Shown: piece after piece, positions 1 to 6,007 of the stretch
Position numbering within the stretch: position 1 is the stretch's first letter
How the letters are laid out: each line of letters begins with the position of its first letter
From: Methanobrevibacter sp.
GTDB lineage: Archaea > Methanobacteriota > Methanobacteria > Methanobacteriales > Methanobacteriaceae
Reading direction: 5' to 3'
Length of the DNA stretch: 7,266 bases
NCBI GenBank assembly: GCA_030539985.1
Contig: JAUNXD010000082.1
Span: forward strand, 1-7,266
Notes under the pieces: generated by a model
What the model was told of the DNA's origin: nothing
The model's input: only the letters and a program-made list of their open reading frames with translations
Databases searched by the model: none
Program-made: the position numbers and the translations under genes

Positions 1-127
1 AGTTAGTGTCTTCCACTTCACTTACCACATTATCAGTATCATTGTTTTCCATAGCTGAAATGGCACTGATGCCCAATAATAATGTGCACAATACTAAAAA
101 AAGAATGCTTATATGTTTTATATTCAA
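1..127 (-). CDS. Secreted protein, N-terminal fragment (probable adhesin-like protein), cut by the window edge
   Basis: Only the first 42 codons plus one base are inside the window. The translation starts MNIKHISILF with a short basic stretch, then a hydrophobic core (about residues 6-22) and a small-residue end, ISAISA, typical of a Sec signal peptide, with cleavage likely near residue 25. The mature start is acidic and rich in Asn, Asp, Glu and Val, as is common at the start of Methanobrevibacter adhesin-like proteins. I chose the TTG codon at 127-125 because AGGTGA lies five bases upstream of it. An in-frame GTG nine bases further upstream (136-134) is possible but overlaps that AGGTGA. 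The first in-frame ATG is codon 26 and would remove the signal peptide. The function is unknown; that it is a second adhesin is inferred from the signal peptide, the acidic start and the large secreted protein encoded next to it. Confidence 0.75.
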   Translation of the reverse strand, partial: MNIKHISILFLVLCTLLLGISAISAMENNDTDNVVSEVEDTN

Positions 128-132
128 TTTAT

Positions 133-138
133 TCACCT
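133..138 (-). promoter_or_regulatory. Ribosome binding site AGGTGA for a TTG start
   Basis: AGGTGA on the minus strand lies five bases before the TTG at 127. The same core and spacing (AGGTG, then five bases, then the start codon) precede purM and comC in this window. This is the main argument for a TTG start in the left-edge gene. Confidence 0.7.
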
Positions 139-154
139 TTTAATTTGTCAAAAC

Positions 155-179
155 ATATACTATTCAATGAATACTATAT
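155..179. promoter_or_regulatory. 25-bp near-perfect palindrome overlapping the TATA-like box
   Basis: The sequence is symmetric about position 167, and 11 of 12 positions pair; the only mismatch is C160 against C174. The core is TATTCA-A-TGAATA (161-173). The same stretch also holds a 7-bp direct repeat, ATACTAT, at 157-163 and 171-177. One edge (175-179) lies within the candidate TATA box and the rest covers the expected start-site region, which is where an archaeal repressor would bind. No regulator can be named. Confidence 0.45.
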
Positions 180-203
180 ATTATTAATTTGAATTTAAAG
201 GTT
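172..203 (-). promoter_or_regulatory. Putative promoter of the left-edge secreted protein gene
   Basis: On the minus strand, TAATATATAGT (173-183) resembles an archaeal TATA box. It lies about 46-56 bases upstream of the TTG start, so initiation about 25 bases downstream would give a leader of roughly 20-25 bases that carries the ribosome binding site. Ten bases further upstream is AACCTTTAAAT (193-203), an 11-mer that also occurs upstream of the large adhesin gene at 3792-3802. The assignment rests on sequence resemblance and spacing only. Confidence 0.45.
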
Positions 204-221
204 AATAAATCTAATTATTTT

Positions 222-258
222 AAAAAAGAAAGGGTTAAGAGAAAATGAATTTCTCTTA
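222..258 (-). terminator. Terminator of the adhesin-like gene, with the stop codon inside the stem
   Basis: Positions 236-244 pair perfectly with 250-258 to give a 9-bp stem with a five-base loop (245-249). Read on the minus strand, the hairpin is followed after four bases by TTTCTTTTTT (231-222). The TAA stop codon of the adhesin gene (258-256) forms the first base pairs of the stem. A hairpin plus T-rich tract directly at the end of a gene is good evidence for a transcript end. In archaea the T tract may matter more than the stem. Confidence 0.75.
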
Positions 259-3200
259 TTTAGTAATTTTAATACTTGATTTTGCTTTTTTAGCCTTACA
301 ATACTTGTTGGCAGATGAAACTACAACTTTATGTTTTCCAACTTTTAAAGATTTAATGCTAATTTTAGCAACACCTTTGGAATTGGTTTTCTTAGTGAAA
401 GTCTTATACTTTTTACCGGTATAAACTTTGATTTTTAATTTGATTCCAGCAATTCCTTTTTTGGTCTTTTTGTTTTTAGCAGTAACTTTAAAGTATTTTT
501 TAGCTCCTTTTTTAGCTTTTAATTTCTTAGCAACTAATTTGGTTGGAGCCTTTTTAATAATTACTTTAGTTGTAATTTGTTTTGCTTCAAAGTTTTTGGA
601 ATCTGCACCTTCAATAACAACTTTATATTTTCCAGGTTTCAAACCGGCAAGTAATAATTTAAGTTTACCGTTTGCTCCGGTTCTTCCATTGTAATTGTAG
701 TATTTATTTTTGGAAATGAAAATTTTGATATTGACAGTTGCATTAGCGATAGGCTTTTTATTTTTAGTATTTATAAGTTTTACAGTAAGGTAACCATCAT
801 TGTAGTATACAGTTACTTTTTTAGCGCTGATCTTTGCCTTAGCCTTTTTAACTTTAATAGTTTTAGTTATTTGGCTAGCTTCATATCTTGCATCTGCCAA
901 AGCTACAATAACTTTATGTTTTCCTACCTCTAATGTTACACCGAGCAAGTATGACTCGAATGAAACTTGACCATTCTTGTCGGTTAAGAAAATAAAGTCT
1001 TTGAATTTTTTGGAAGTAGTGTAAAGTCTGACAAATACGTAAACCCCTTCAACACCTTTACCATCTTTGGTAACTTTAAGAGTATAGGTTGTTCCTGAGT
1101 TATAGTATATTGTAACATCATTACCGTTGATTACAACAGGAATCTTTTTGATGTTTGCTTGACCGCTTCCAGTTGATGCATTGTAATTTGAACTGTTAGT
1201 AGTATTAGCGCTGATTGTGTAAGTGTCTGTTGGCAAGTTAGCAGCAGGAAGTTTGACTGTACCGTTTATGTCAGTCAATGATGCATTGATTCTGGTACCG
1301 CTGGATGTGGAATAGGTTATTTCTTTTCCTTCACTGTTAACCACTTTGAAATAAACCGGTACTCCGTAAACAGGTTTTCCGGTTTTTTCATTAGTAACGA
1401 GAATTGTGAATTTTTCAGTGGTTCCATAGTACTCATTGAAGTTAACGATTTCAATCTTTAGATTGATTTTATTTACTGTAATGTTAAATTTAGGACTTCC
1501 TTTAAGATTTCCAGATCCGGTAACTGTCATGACATACTCTCCGGCAGCAGGGAAAACATAATCGCTGATTGCAAATCCTGGATAGAATTCATTGTTAGGT
1601 AAAATTACAATACCGTTTGCATCTGTTTTCAATGATTTTGAAGCAGATGCATATTCAACAGAGTATCCATTCCATTTTTGCCAGTACAATCCTGCATCGC
1701 CCTGTTTTCCTGACACTGTAATAGTTCTATTGGCTAAAGGAGCGTTATTGTCATCAATATCAACCAATTGGAAAGCAAAATCATTTCCTTGGTAATCCTC
1801 GGTAACATTGATGGTAATTATTCCAATATTGTAAATCCTGTTTAAGGTAACATTAAACGGTGTTGTAATGTTGGAACTGATTGTTAATGTTGCGGTTGTG
1901 AAATTACCGTTTTCAAGTGTGAAAATGAGAGTTCCGTTTTCAATTTTCCATTCAGTAACTGTAATGACTTTGGTGTCATTGCCGTATTTATAGGTTACGT
2001 TAATGGTTATATTGTCTTTGGTAATGTTCAATGAGTCTTTACCGTTGGTAATATTTAATTTAATGTTTCCTATTTTGGTTGAGTTAACATCAATTTTTGA
2101 ATCGGCTTTGATTCCATATACATTTAATGTGATGTCTTTTGTTGCATCAGCATAGGTATTATTGCCTTTGAACTTAATTGTTAAAGTGTATGCTCCTAAA
2201 GTTAATTTGTCGTTGATGGTAATAACTGAGTTATCGTATGTGACATTTAATTTTTTACTGCCCTGGTAAACTTCAATATTTGCTGAAGTCACATTAAGGG
2301 TTTTGCCGTCACTTCCGACAACGCTGACAGTAATGTTAATCACTTCATTATCTCCTTTGGAGATGACTTCGTCTGAGTTGATTGTTGAGTTAACTTTAAG
2401 GGTTGTTTTTGCAGTTAAGTTGTTTTCTTTTGCTGCATAGGTAATGTTAACGTATGCTGAATCAAAGGTTTCATCAACTTTAAAGCTAATGGTTTGCATA
2501 TCTTCAGCCAAAGTGATTGCATCAATAGTTTTGTTATAAGTTTGATTGCCTACTGTGTAGAATAATGTAACGTTTAGGTTTTCTTTGGTTACATTAACAG
2601 GATCAACACCATCGCTAAGGTTTAATGTAATGTTTACATCTTTTTGGGAGTCTATTACTGCATCTTTATCCGGGTTAAAGGTTTCGTTACCCCAAATTTT
2701 TAATGTAATAGTTTTATTGGATGAAACAAATGTGCTGTTACCATTATATACGATAGTTAAGGTGTGTGCACCAATAGCTAAATTTTTAACAGTGATTATG
2801 GAATTGTTGTAATCGAAAGTAACTGCTTTGCCATTTTCTAGAACTTTTAAATCGTTTTTAGTGATTGCCAATTCCTTATTTTCATTGTCGTATACATTAA
2901 CAGTAATGTTTTTGTCTTCAGTATCTCTGATTTTAGCATCGCTTGCATTAACGCTTGAACCGTATTTTACACCAATGGTTTTTGTATTCACTGCATCGGT
3001 ATAGTTTAAGGTTATGCTTCTTACAACTTTCTCGTAATTGAATGTTATTGTTCCGTTTTCATAAGTAAAGTCAGTGACATTTACTGATGTTAGATTTCCT
3101 TCGTCGTCAATGTATGTTATATTTAATTTAAAGTTTTCTTGCACTAATTCAATATATTTAGCGCCATTGAATACTTTAACATCTTTAATTTCAAATTTGT

Positions 3201-3705
3201 CTCCAGTTTTTACAATATTTCCCGGAGCTTCTAATGTTTTATTTCCTAAAACTGATAATATGATTGTTGTTGTGGAATTAGCATATTTGGAATTACCTAA
3301 GTAATCGATTATTATGCTGTGGTTTCCAACTGTTAAGTTATCTTTAATACTGACTATTGAGTTGTTGTATGTGAAATTGAGTGATTTTGTTCCTTCTAAT
3401 ATTTTAAAATCACTTTCATTAACATCAATGGTTTGACTTTCATTGTCTTTTACGGTTACATCGATGTTTTTGTCTGCATCATAGTTGATTTCACTGTCAC
3501 TAGCTACAACAGTAGTATTGATTTTTTCCTGTGTCGCATCGCCGCTGGAGGTTTCTCCCTCAGCAATTATGCTTTCTGCATCTGCACTAGCCAATGGACT
3601 GTCACTGTCAGTAGTGACATTTTCACTAGCACAAACAGATCCGATACTTACTAATAGAAATATTGTCATTGCTATTAATAAGATATAAGAGTTCTTAAGT
3701 TTCAT
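256..3705 (-). CDS. Large secreted adhesin-like protein with Ig-like repeats (1149 aa)
   Basis: A signal peptide (residues 1-26, hydrophobic core about 8-24, likely cut after VCA) shows export. The mature protein is a chain of beta-rich Ig-like domains. Residues 64-626 hold three copies of a two-domain unit. Residues 627-745 form a distinct domain with a Trp-rich stretch (GLYWQKWNG near 672-680), followed by another Ig-like domain at 746-854. Residues 855-1149 are three lysine-rich repeats with TDKNG/TGANG/TNSKG turns and GKHKV/GKYKV strands, resembling Big_1-type domains. The first domain of each two-domain unit ends in a Y-x-GN-x-x-Y-like motif resembling Big_3-type domains. There is no C-terminal membrane helix, sortase motif or obvious pseudomurein-binding repeat. 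I count about 52 N-glycosylation sequons before residue 850 and one after. The ATG at 3705 is supported by AGGAGG (3716-3721) ten bases upstream. It appears monocistronic, with its own promoter region and terminator. The role as a cell-surface adhesin follows from the architecture; the ligand is unknown. Confidence 0.88.
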   Translation of the reverse strand: MKLKNSYILLIAMTIFLLVSIGSVCASENVTTDSDSPLASADAESIIAEGETSSGDATQEKINTTVVASDSEINYDADKNIDVTVKDNESQTIDVNESDFKILEGTKSLNFTYNNSIVSIKDNLTVGNHSIIIDYLGNSKYANSTTTIILSVLGNKTLEAPGNIVKTGDKFEIKDVKVFNGAKYIELVQENFKLNITYIDDEGNLTSVNVTDFTYENGTITFNYEKVVRSITLNYTDAVNTKTIGVKYGSSVNASDAKIRDTEDKNITVNVYDNENKELAITKNDLKVLENGKAVTFDYNNSIITVKNLAIGAHTLTIVYNGNSTFVSSNKTITLKIWGNETFNPDKDAVIDSQKDVNITLNLSDGVDPVNVTKENLNVTLFYTVGNQTYNKTIDAITLAEDMQTISFKVDETFDSAYVNITYAAKENNLTAKTTLKVNSTINSDEVISKGDNEVINITVSVVGSDGKTLNVTSANIEVYQGSKKLNVTYDNSVITINDKLTLGAYTLTIKFKGNNTYADATKDITLNVYGIKADSKIDVNSTKIGNIKLNITNGKDSLNITKDNITINVTYKYGNDTKVITVTEWKIENGTLIFTLENGNFTTATLTISSNITTPFNVTLNRIYNIGIITINVTEDYQGNDFAFQLVDIDDNNAPLANRTITVSGKQGDAGLYWQKWNGYSVEYASASKSLKTDANGIVILPNNEFYPGFAISDYVFPAAGEYVMTVTGSGNLKGSPKFNITVNKINLKIEIVNFNEYYGTTEKFTILVTNEKTGKPVYGVPVYFKVVNSEGKEITYSTSSGTRINASLTDINGTVKLPAANLPTDTYTISANTTNSSNYNASTGSGQANIKKIPVVINGNDVTIYYNSGTTYTLKVTKDGKGVEGVYVFVRLYTTSKKFKDFIFLTDKNGQVSFESYLLGVTLEVGKHKVIVALADARYEASQITKTIKVKKAKAKISAKKVTVYYNDGYLTVKLINTKNKKPIANATVNIKIFISKNKYYNYNGRTGANGKLKLLLAGLKPGKYKVVIEGADSKNFEAKQITTKVIIKKAPTKLVAKKLKAKKGAKKYFKVTAKNKKTKKGIAGIKLKIKVYTGKKYKTFTKKTNSKGVAKISIKSLKVGKHKVVVSSANKYCKAKKAKSSIKITK
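259..1143 (-). repeat. Three C-terminal lysine-rich protein repeats in the adhesin
   Basis: Residues 855-954, 955-1052 and 1053-1149 are diverged copies of one domain of about 98 residues. Each begins with a short K/V-rich strand, carries an N/K-G turn in mid-domain (TDKNG, TGANG, TNSKG) and ends with G-K-(H/Y)-K-V and a K/T-rich strand. By hand count, Lys/acidic residues go from about 13/9 to 21/4 to 35/0 from first to last copy. The diverged coding sequence shows these are old duplications, not recent tandem DNA repeats. Confidence 0.8.
1828..3516 (-). repeat. Three copies of an alternating two-domain unit in the adhesin
   Basis: Residues 64-248, 249-436 and 437-626 each contain domain B followed by domain A. 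Domain B shows LK(I/V)LE or IEVYQG, then F-x-YNNS or VTYDNS, then (T/A)-(V/I/L)-G-(N/A)-(H/Y)-(S/T)-(L/I) and a GN-S/T motif before a final strand. Domain A shows E/D-N-(F/L/I) followed by N-(I/V)-T or a variant, then in copies 1 and 3 an ENGT turn. The unit length of 185, 188 and 190 residues is well kept although the residues have diverged strongly. Confidence 0.75.
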
Positions 3706-3726
3706 AACTTTTTTTCCTCCTGTTCA

Positions 3727-3765
3727 TGAAAATCATATTATATAAAAAAATGGTTATGATTTTCA
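3727..3765. promoter_or_regulatory. 11-bp perfect inverted repeat upstream of the adhesin gene
   Basis: TGAAAATCATA (3727-3737) and TATGATTTTCA (3755-3765) are exact reverse complements separated by 17 bases. The spacer contains, on the minus strand, TTTTTTTATATAA, which resembles a TATA box. The repeat could be an operator flanking the box or the start site. If transcription starts further upstream it could instead form a leader hairpin just before the ribosome binding site. The symmetry is directly seen; the function is inferred. Confidence 0.5.
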
Positions 3766-3887
3766 GTATAATAATATTGGTATTTTTTTACATTTAAAGG
3801 TTTGTTTATTTTCCATGTTCTGTTAAGATTTTTAAGGTTTCCTTTAATTTAATCTCGTTAATGTTGATATGTAAAAATATATTATCG
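3738..3887 (-). promoter_or_regulatory. Promoter region of the adhesin-like gene (several candidate TATA boxes)
   Basis: Three TATA-like sites are visible on the minus strand. CCGATAATATATTT (3874-3887) has a BRE-like CCGA start but would give a leader of about 145 bases. AATATTATTATAC (3766-3778) lies 13 bases downstream of AACCTTTAAAT (3792-3802) and would give a leader of about 40 bases. TTTTTTATATAA (3738-3749) lies so close to the gene that initiation would fall at the ribosome binding site. I favour the middle one because the left-edge gene has the same arrangement, but the sequence alone does not decide. The rest of the 216-base gap shows no gene. Confidence 0.4.
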
Positions 3888-3894
3888 GTGGTTT

Positions 3895-3932
3895 AAAAAA
3901 AGAATTTTTGAAGAATAATGACTATTCTTCAA
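3895..3932 (-). terminator. Terminator of the purM-comC operon, with the comC stop codon inside the hairpin
   Basis: Positions 3908-3917 pair perfectly with 3923-3932 to give a 10-bp stem with a five-base loop (3918-3922). On the minus strand the hairpin is followed after six bases by seven T (3901-3895). The TAG stop of comC (3924-3922) lies at the stem-loop junction. This separates comC from the adhesin gene. Confidence 0.75.
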
Positions 3933-4950
3933 CGTAGGAGTCTATGTCAATATCCAAATCGTCACAGATTCCTTTCAATTGTTCATATAATTTTTCATCA
4001 ATTGCCACACCATTGGCCTCGGCGTCAGCAATTCTTTTAACTTCTAGATCACCAGGAATAGCTACGGTTTCACCGGTTGCCCTTACCTGTGAGATGAAAT
4101 CCTCGGTATTTGCCTTGAACTCATCAAAGTCACCGAATTTGGAAGGGTCAATAACAACATATAAATCCCCTTTGGTACAGTCCTTTTCAGGTGAGGCAGT
4201 ACCGGTTACGCCATGACCATAACCTGCTTGTACCAGTGGTCCGGTTAGAATTTCAATTAGCAATGATAATGCATATCCTTTAAATCCACCAAATGGTAAA
4301 ATTGAACCTTCAAGAGCGGTTTCAGGGTCATTTGTTGGGTTTCCGTCTTTATCCAGTGCCCATCCATCAGGCAAGTCGAGCCCTTTTCTTTTTGATTCAA
4401 TGATTTTTCCACGTGCGGTAACGGATGTTGCCATATCGACAGTAATGTATGAATCGGATGGAATTCCCAATGCAAGGGGGTTTGTTCCAATCAAGGCATC
4501 CTTACCTCCTAAAGGTGCGATTGCAGGATCGGTGTTTGCCAAAACCAGTCCGATGCAGTTTTCACGCAATGCCAAATCGGAATAGAATCCTGTAACTCCA
4601 AAGTGGTTGGTATTGTGAACTCCGACACATGCAATTCCTACTTCTTTAGCTTTTTTAATAGCAATCTGCATTGCCTTATAGGATACCGCCTGTCCGAATC
4701 CGCTGTTACCGTTGATTAATGCAATAGCAGGGGTTTCCTTTTCAATAGTGATATTGTCTTTTAAGTTGATTGTTCCTGCTTTGATACTGATTAAATATTG
4801 TGGGAATCTTCCAAGTCCATGTGAAGTGAATCCTTTTAAATCTGCGTCCAATGTTGCTTCAGCAACCAATTGTTGATCTTCCTCGCTAGCTCCAAGCTTA
4901 GCGAGTATTTCTTTAACAAGAGCCATTTCGTTATCTTTCATTATCTTCAT
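3922..4950 (-). CDS. comC: L-sulfolactate/malate dehydrogenase family enzyme (Ldh_2 family, ComC-like)
   Basis: This 342-residue protein is a full-length member of the NAD(P)-dependent malate/L-lactate dehydrogenase family (Ldh_2), which is unrelated to classical Rossmann malate dehydrogenases. Visible family motifs are SHGLGR (43-48), NTNHFG (113-118, with the presumed catalytic His116), TNPLALG (156-162), DMATS (172-176) followed by ARGKI (179-183), and PFGGFKGYALSLLIE (219-233). In methanogens the characterised member ComC interconverts sulfopyruvate and sulfolactate for coenzyme M synthesis and can also reduce other 2-oxoacids such as oxaloacetate, so malate dehydrogenase is the main alternative name. 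It is soluble and cytoplasmic. Its ribosome binding site begins immediately after the purM stop codon, so the two genes form an operon ended by the hairpin at its 3' end. The family call is near certain; the substrate is less so. Confidence 0.88.
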   Translation of the reverse strand: MKIMKDNEMALVKEILAKLGASEEDQQLVAEATLDADLKGFTSHGLGRFPQYLISIKAGTINLKDNITIEKETPAIALINGNSGFGQAVSYKAMQIAIKKAKEVGIACVGVHNTNHFGVTGFYSDLALRENCIGLVLANTDPAIAPLGGKDALIGTNPLALGIPSDSYITVDMATSVTARGKIIESKRKGLDLPDGWALDKDGNPTNDPETALEGSILPFGGFKGYALSLLIEILTGPLVQAGYGHGVTGTASPEKDCTKGDLYVVIDPSKFGDFDEFKANTEDFISQVRATGETVAIPGDLEVKRIADAEANGVAIDEKLYEQLKGICDDLDIDIDSYVEE

Positions 4951-4953
4951 TTA

Positions 4954-4960
4954 CACACCT
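4954..4960 (-). promoter_or_regulatory. Ribosome binding site that fixes the comC start
   Basis: AGGTGTG lies directly after the purM stop codon (4963-4961). Its AGGTG core is five bases from the ATG at 4950, the same spacing as for purM. This favours the first Met over in-frame Met codons 4 and 9. The gap between the genes is ten bases, so it holds the binding site and no room for a separate promoter. Confidence 0.75.
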
Positions 4961-5980
4961 CTAATATTCAATTACAGTATCGTCAAAAGCCTTGACAGTG
5001 ATTTTTTCATCATCTGTCACCTTACCGATTATTTGACAATTGCAGTATTCATTTAAAGTTTCCATGATTTTATCTGCTTCGCTTTCATCACAGATAACAA
5101 CAAAACCGACACCCATATTGAAAACCTTGTACATTTCCTTGATGTCGACATTCTGTTCGTATATAAGTTTAAATATTTCAGGGACTTTCGGAAGGTCGGT
5201 TATGTCATATCCAACACCTTTTTTAAGGCGTCTGAGATTTGTGAATCCTCCTCCTGTAATATGGGCAAGTCCATTGATATTATATTCTTTTTCAAATAGG
5301 CTGACAATAGGTTTAACATATAATTCAGTTGGTCTGATTAACTCTTCACCAATGGTTGTCTCACCATTAGGCATTTTGTCATCAACACCAAATCCTGCAT
5401 CATCAAAGAGTGCTTTTCTGGCAAGACTGTATCCGTTAGAATGGATGCCGTTACTATTAATTCCAATTAAAACATTTCCAGGTTGGATATTTTCACCGGT
5501 AATGATTTTATCGATATCCACAAACCCTATACCTGTTCCCGCAAGGTCAAAGTCCTTGATTATTCCTGGAAGGGAAGCGGTTTCACCGCCAATGATTGCT
5601 ATTCTTGATTCATTCGCCCCTTTCACCAAACCTTCAGCAATTTCTGCTGCTCTTTGTGGATCAGGTTTTTCGACAGCAAGATAATCAACCAATGCAATCG
5701 GTTCTGCACCGACACACAATATGTCGTTTACAACCATTGCAATGCAGTCAATACCTACGGTATCGTATTTGTTCATCATTTCAGCAATTAATATTTTACT
5801 TCCAACACCATCAGTACTCATTGCAATAGCCTTATCTCCTAATTTCACTAAAGCTGCATAATGACCACTGTCAGTGATTATATCTCTACATTCTAATGTT
5901 GATTTGAGTTTATCGGCTAATGCAGAAACAGTGACTGCTTCCAAATCAATATCAACACCTGATTCTGAATAAGTAACCAT
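4961..5980 (-). CDS. purM: Phosphoribosylformylglycinamidine cyclo-ligase (AIR synthetase)
   Basis: PurM closes the imidazole ring of purines: it converts formylglycinamidine ribonucleotide and ATP into aminoimidazole ribonucleotide, ADP and phosphate (EC 6.3.3.1). The 339-residue length is normal for the family. Motifs in order are YSESGVDI (4-11), DGVGSK (57-62), GID (76-78) and VNDI (84-87), GGETA (131-135), NSNGIHSNGYSLAR (175-188), PTELYVK (217-223), HITGGGF (240-246) and FNMGVGF (287-293). Together these give the ATP-binding N-terminal half and the AIRS C-terminal half of the PurM/PurL/HypE/ThiL superfamily; the ring-closing context and SNG-HSNGYSLAR motif are specific to PurM. The ATG at 5980 has AGGTG (5986-5990) five bases upstream. 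It is the first gene of an operon with comC. No truncation or odd residue is seen. Confidence 0.97.
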   Translation of the reverse strand: MVTYSESGVDIDLEAVTVSALADKLKSTLECRDIITDSGHYAALVKLGDKAIAMSTDGVGSKILIAEMMNKYDTVGIDCIAMVVNDILCVGAEPIALVDYLAVEKPDPQRAAEIAEGLVKGANESRIAIIGGETASLPGIIKDFDLAGTGIGFVDIDKIITGENIQPGNVLIGINSNGIHSNGYSLARKALFDDAGFGVDDKMPNGETTIGEELIRPTELYVKPIVSLFEKEYNINGLAHITGGGFTNLRRLKKGVGYDITDLPKVPEIFKLIYEQNVDIKEMYKVFNMGVGFVVICDESEADKIMETLNEYCNCQIIGKVTDDEKITVKAFDDTVIEY

Positions 5981-6007
5981 ATTTACACCTAATTAAAAAT
6001 AAAATAA

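Noticed and set aside
259..549. C-terminal membrane anchor or sortase motif in the adhesin
   Set aside because: The last 100 residues are highly lysine-rich with no hydrophobic helix and no LPxTG-like or archaeosortase-like tail.
3628..3705. Lipoprotein signal at Cys25 of the adhesin
   Set aside because: The residues before Cys are G-S-V, not a lipobox (L-A/S-G/A-C), and a standard signal peptidase site VCA lies right there.
3723..3730. 8-bp palindrome TTCATGAA near the adhesin ribosome binding site
   Set aside because: Too short to separate from chance in AT-rich DNA, and it overlaps the arm of the longer 11-bp inverted repeat.
3706..3921. Small RNA or small gene in the gap between comC and the adhesin gene
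   Set aside because: No reading frame of note is present and the structure seen is explained by a terminator, TATA-like sites and an inverted repeat.
4257..4490. A 77-codon minus-strand frame inside comC
   Set aside because: It overlaps the intact comC in another frame and resembles no known protein; comC needs no frameshift to be complete.
5040..5684. A 214-codon open frame on the plus strand opposite purM
   Set aside because: It lies entirely antisense to a strongly conserved purM with all motifs, shows no domain features and has no ribosome binding site in context. It is a shadow of purM codon use.
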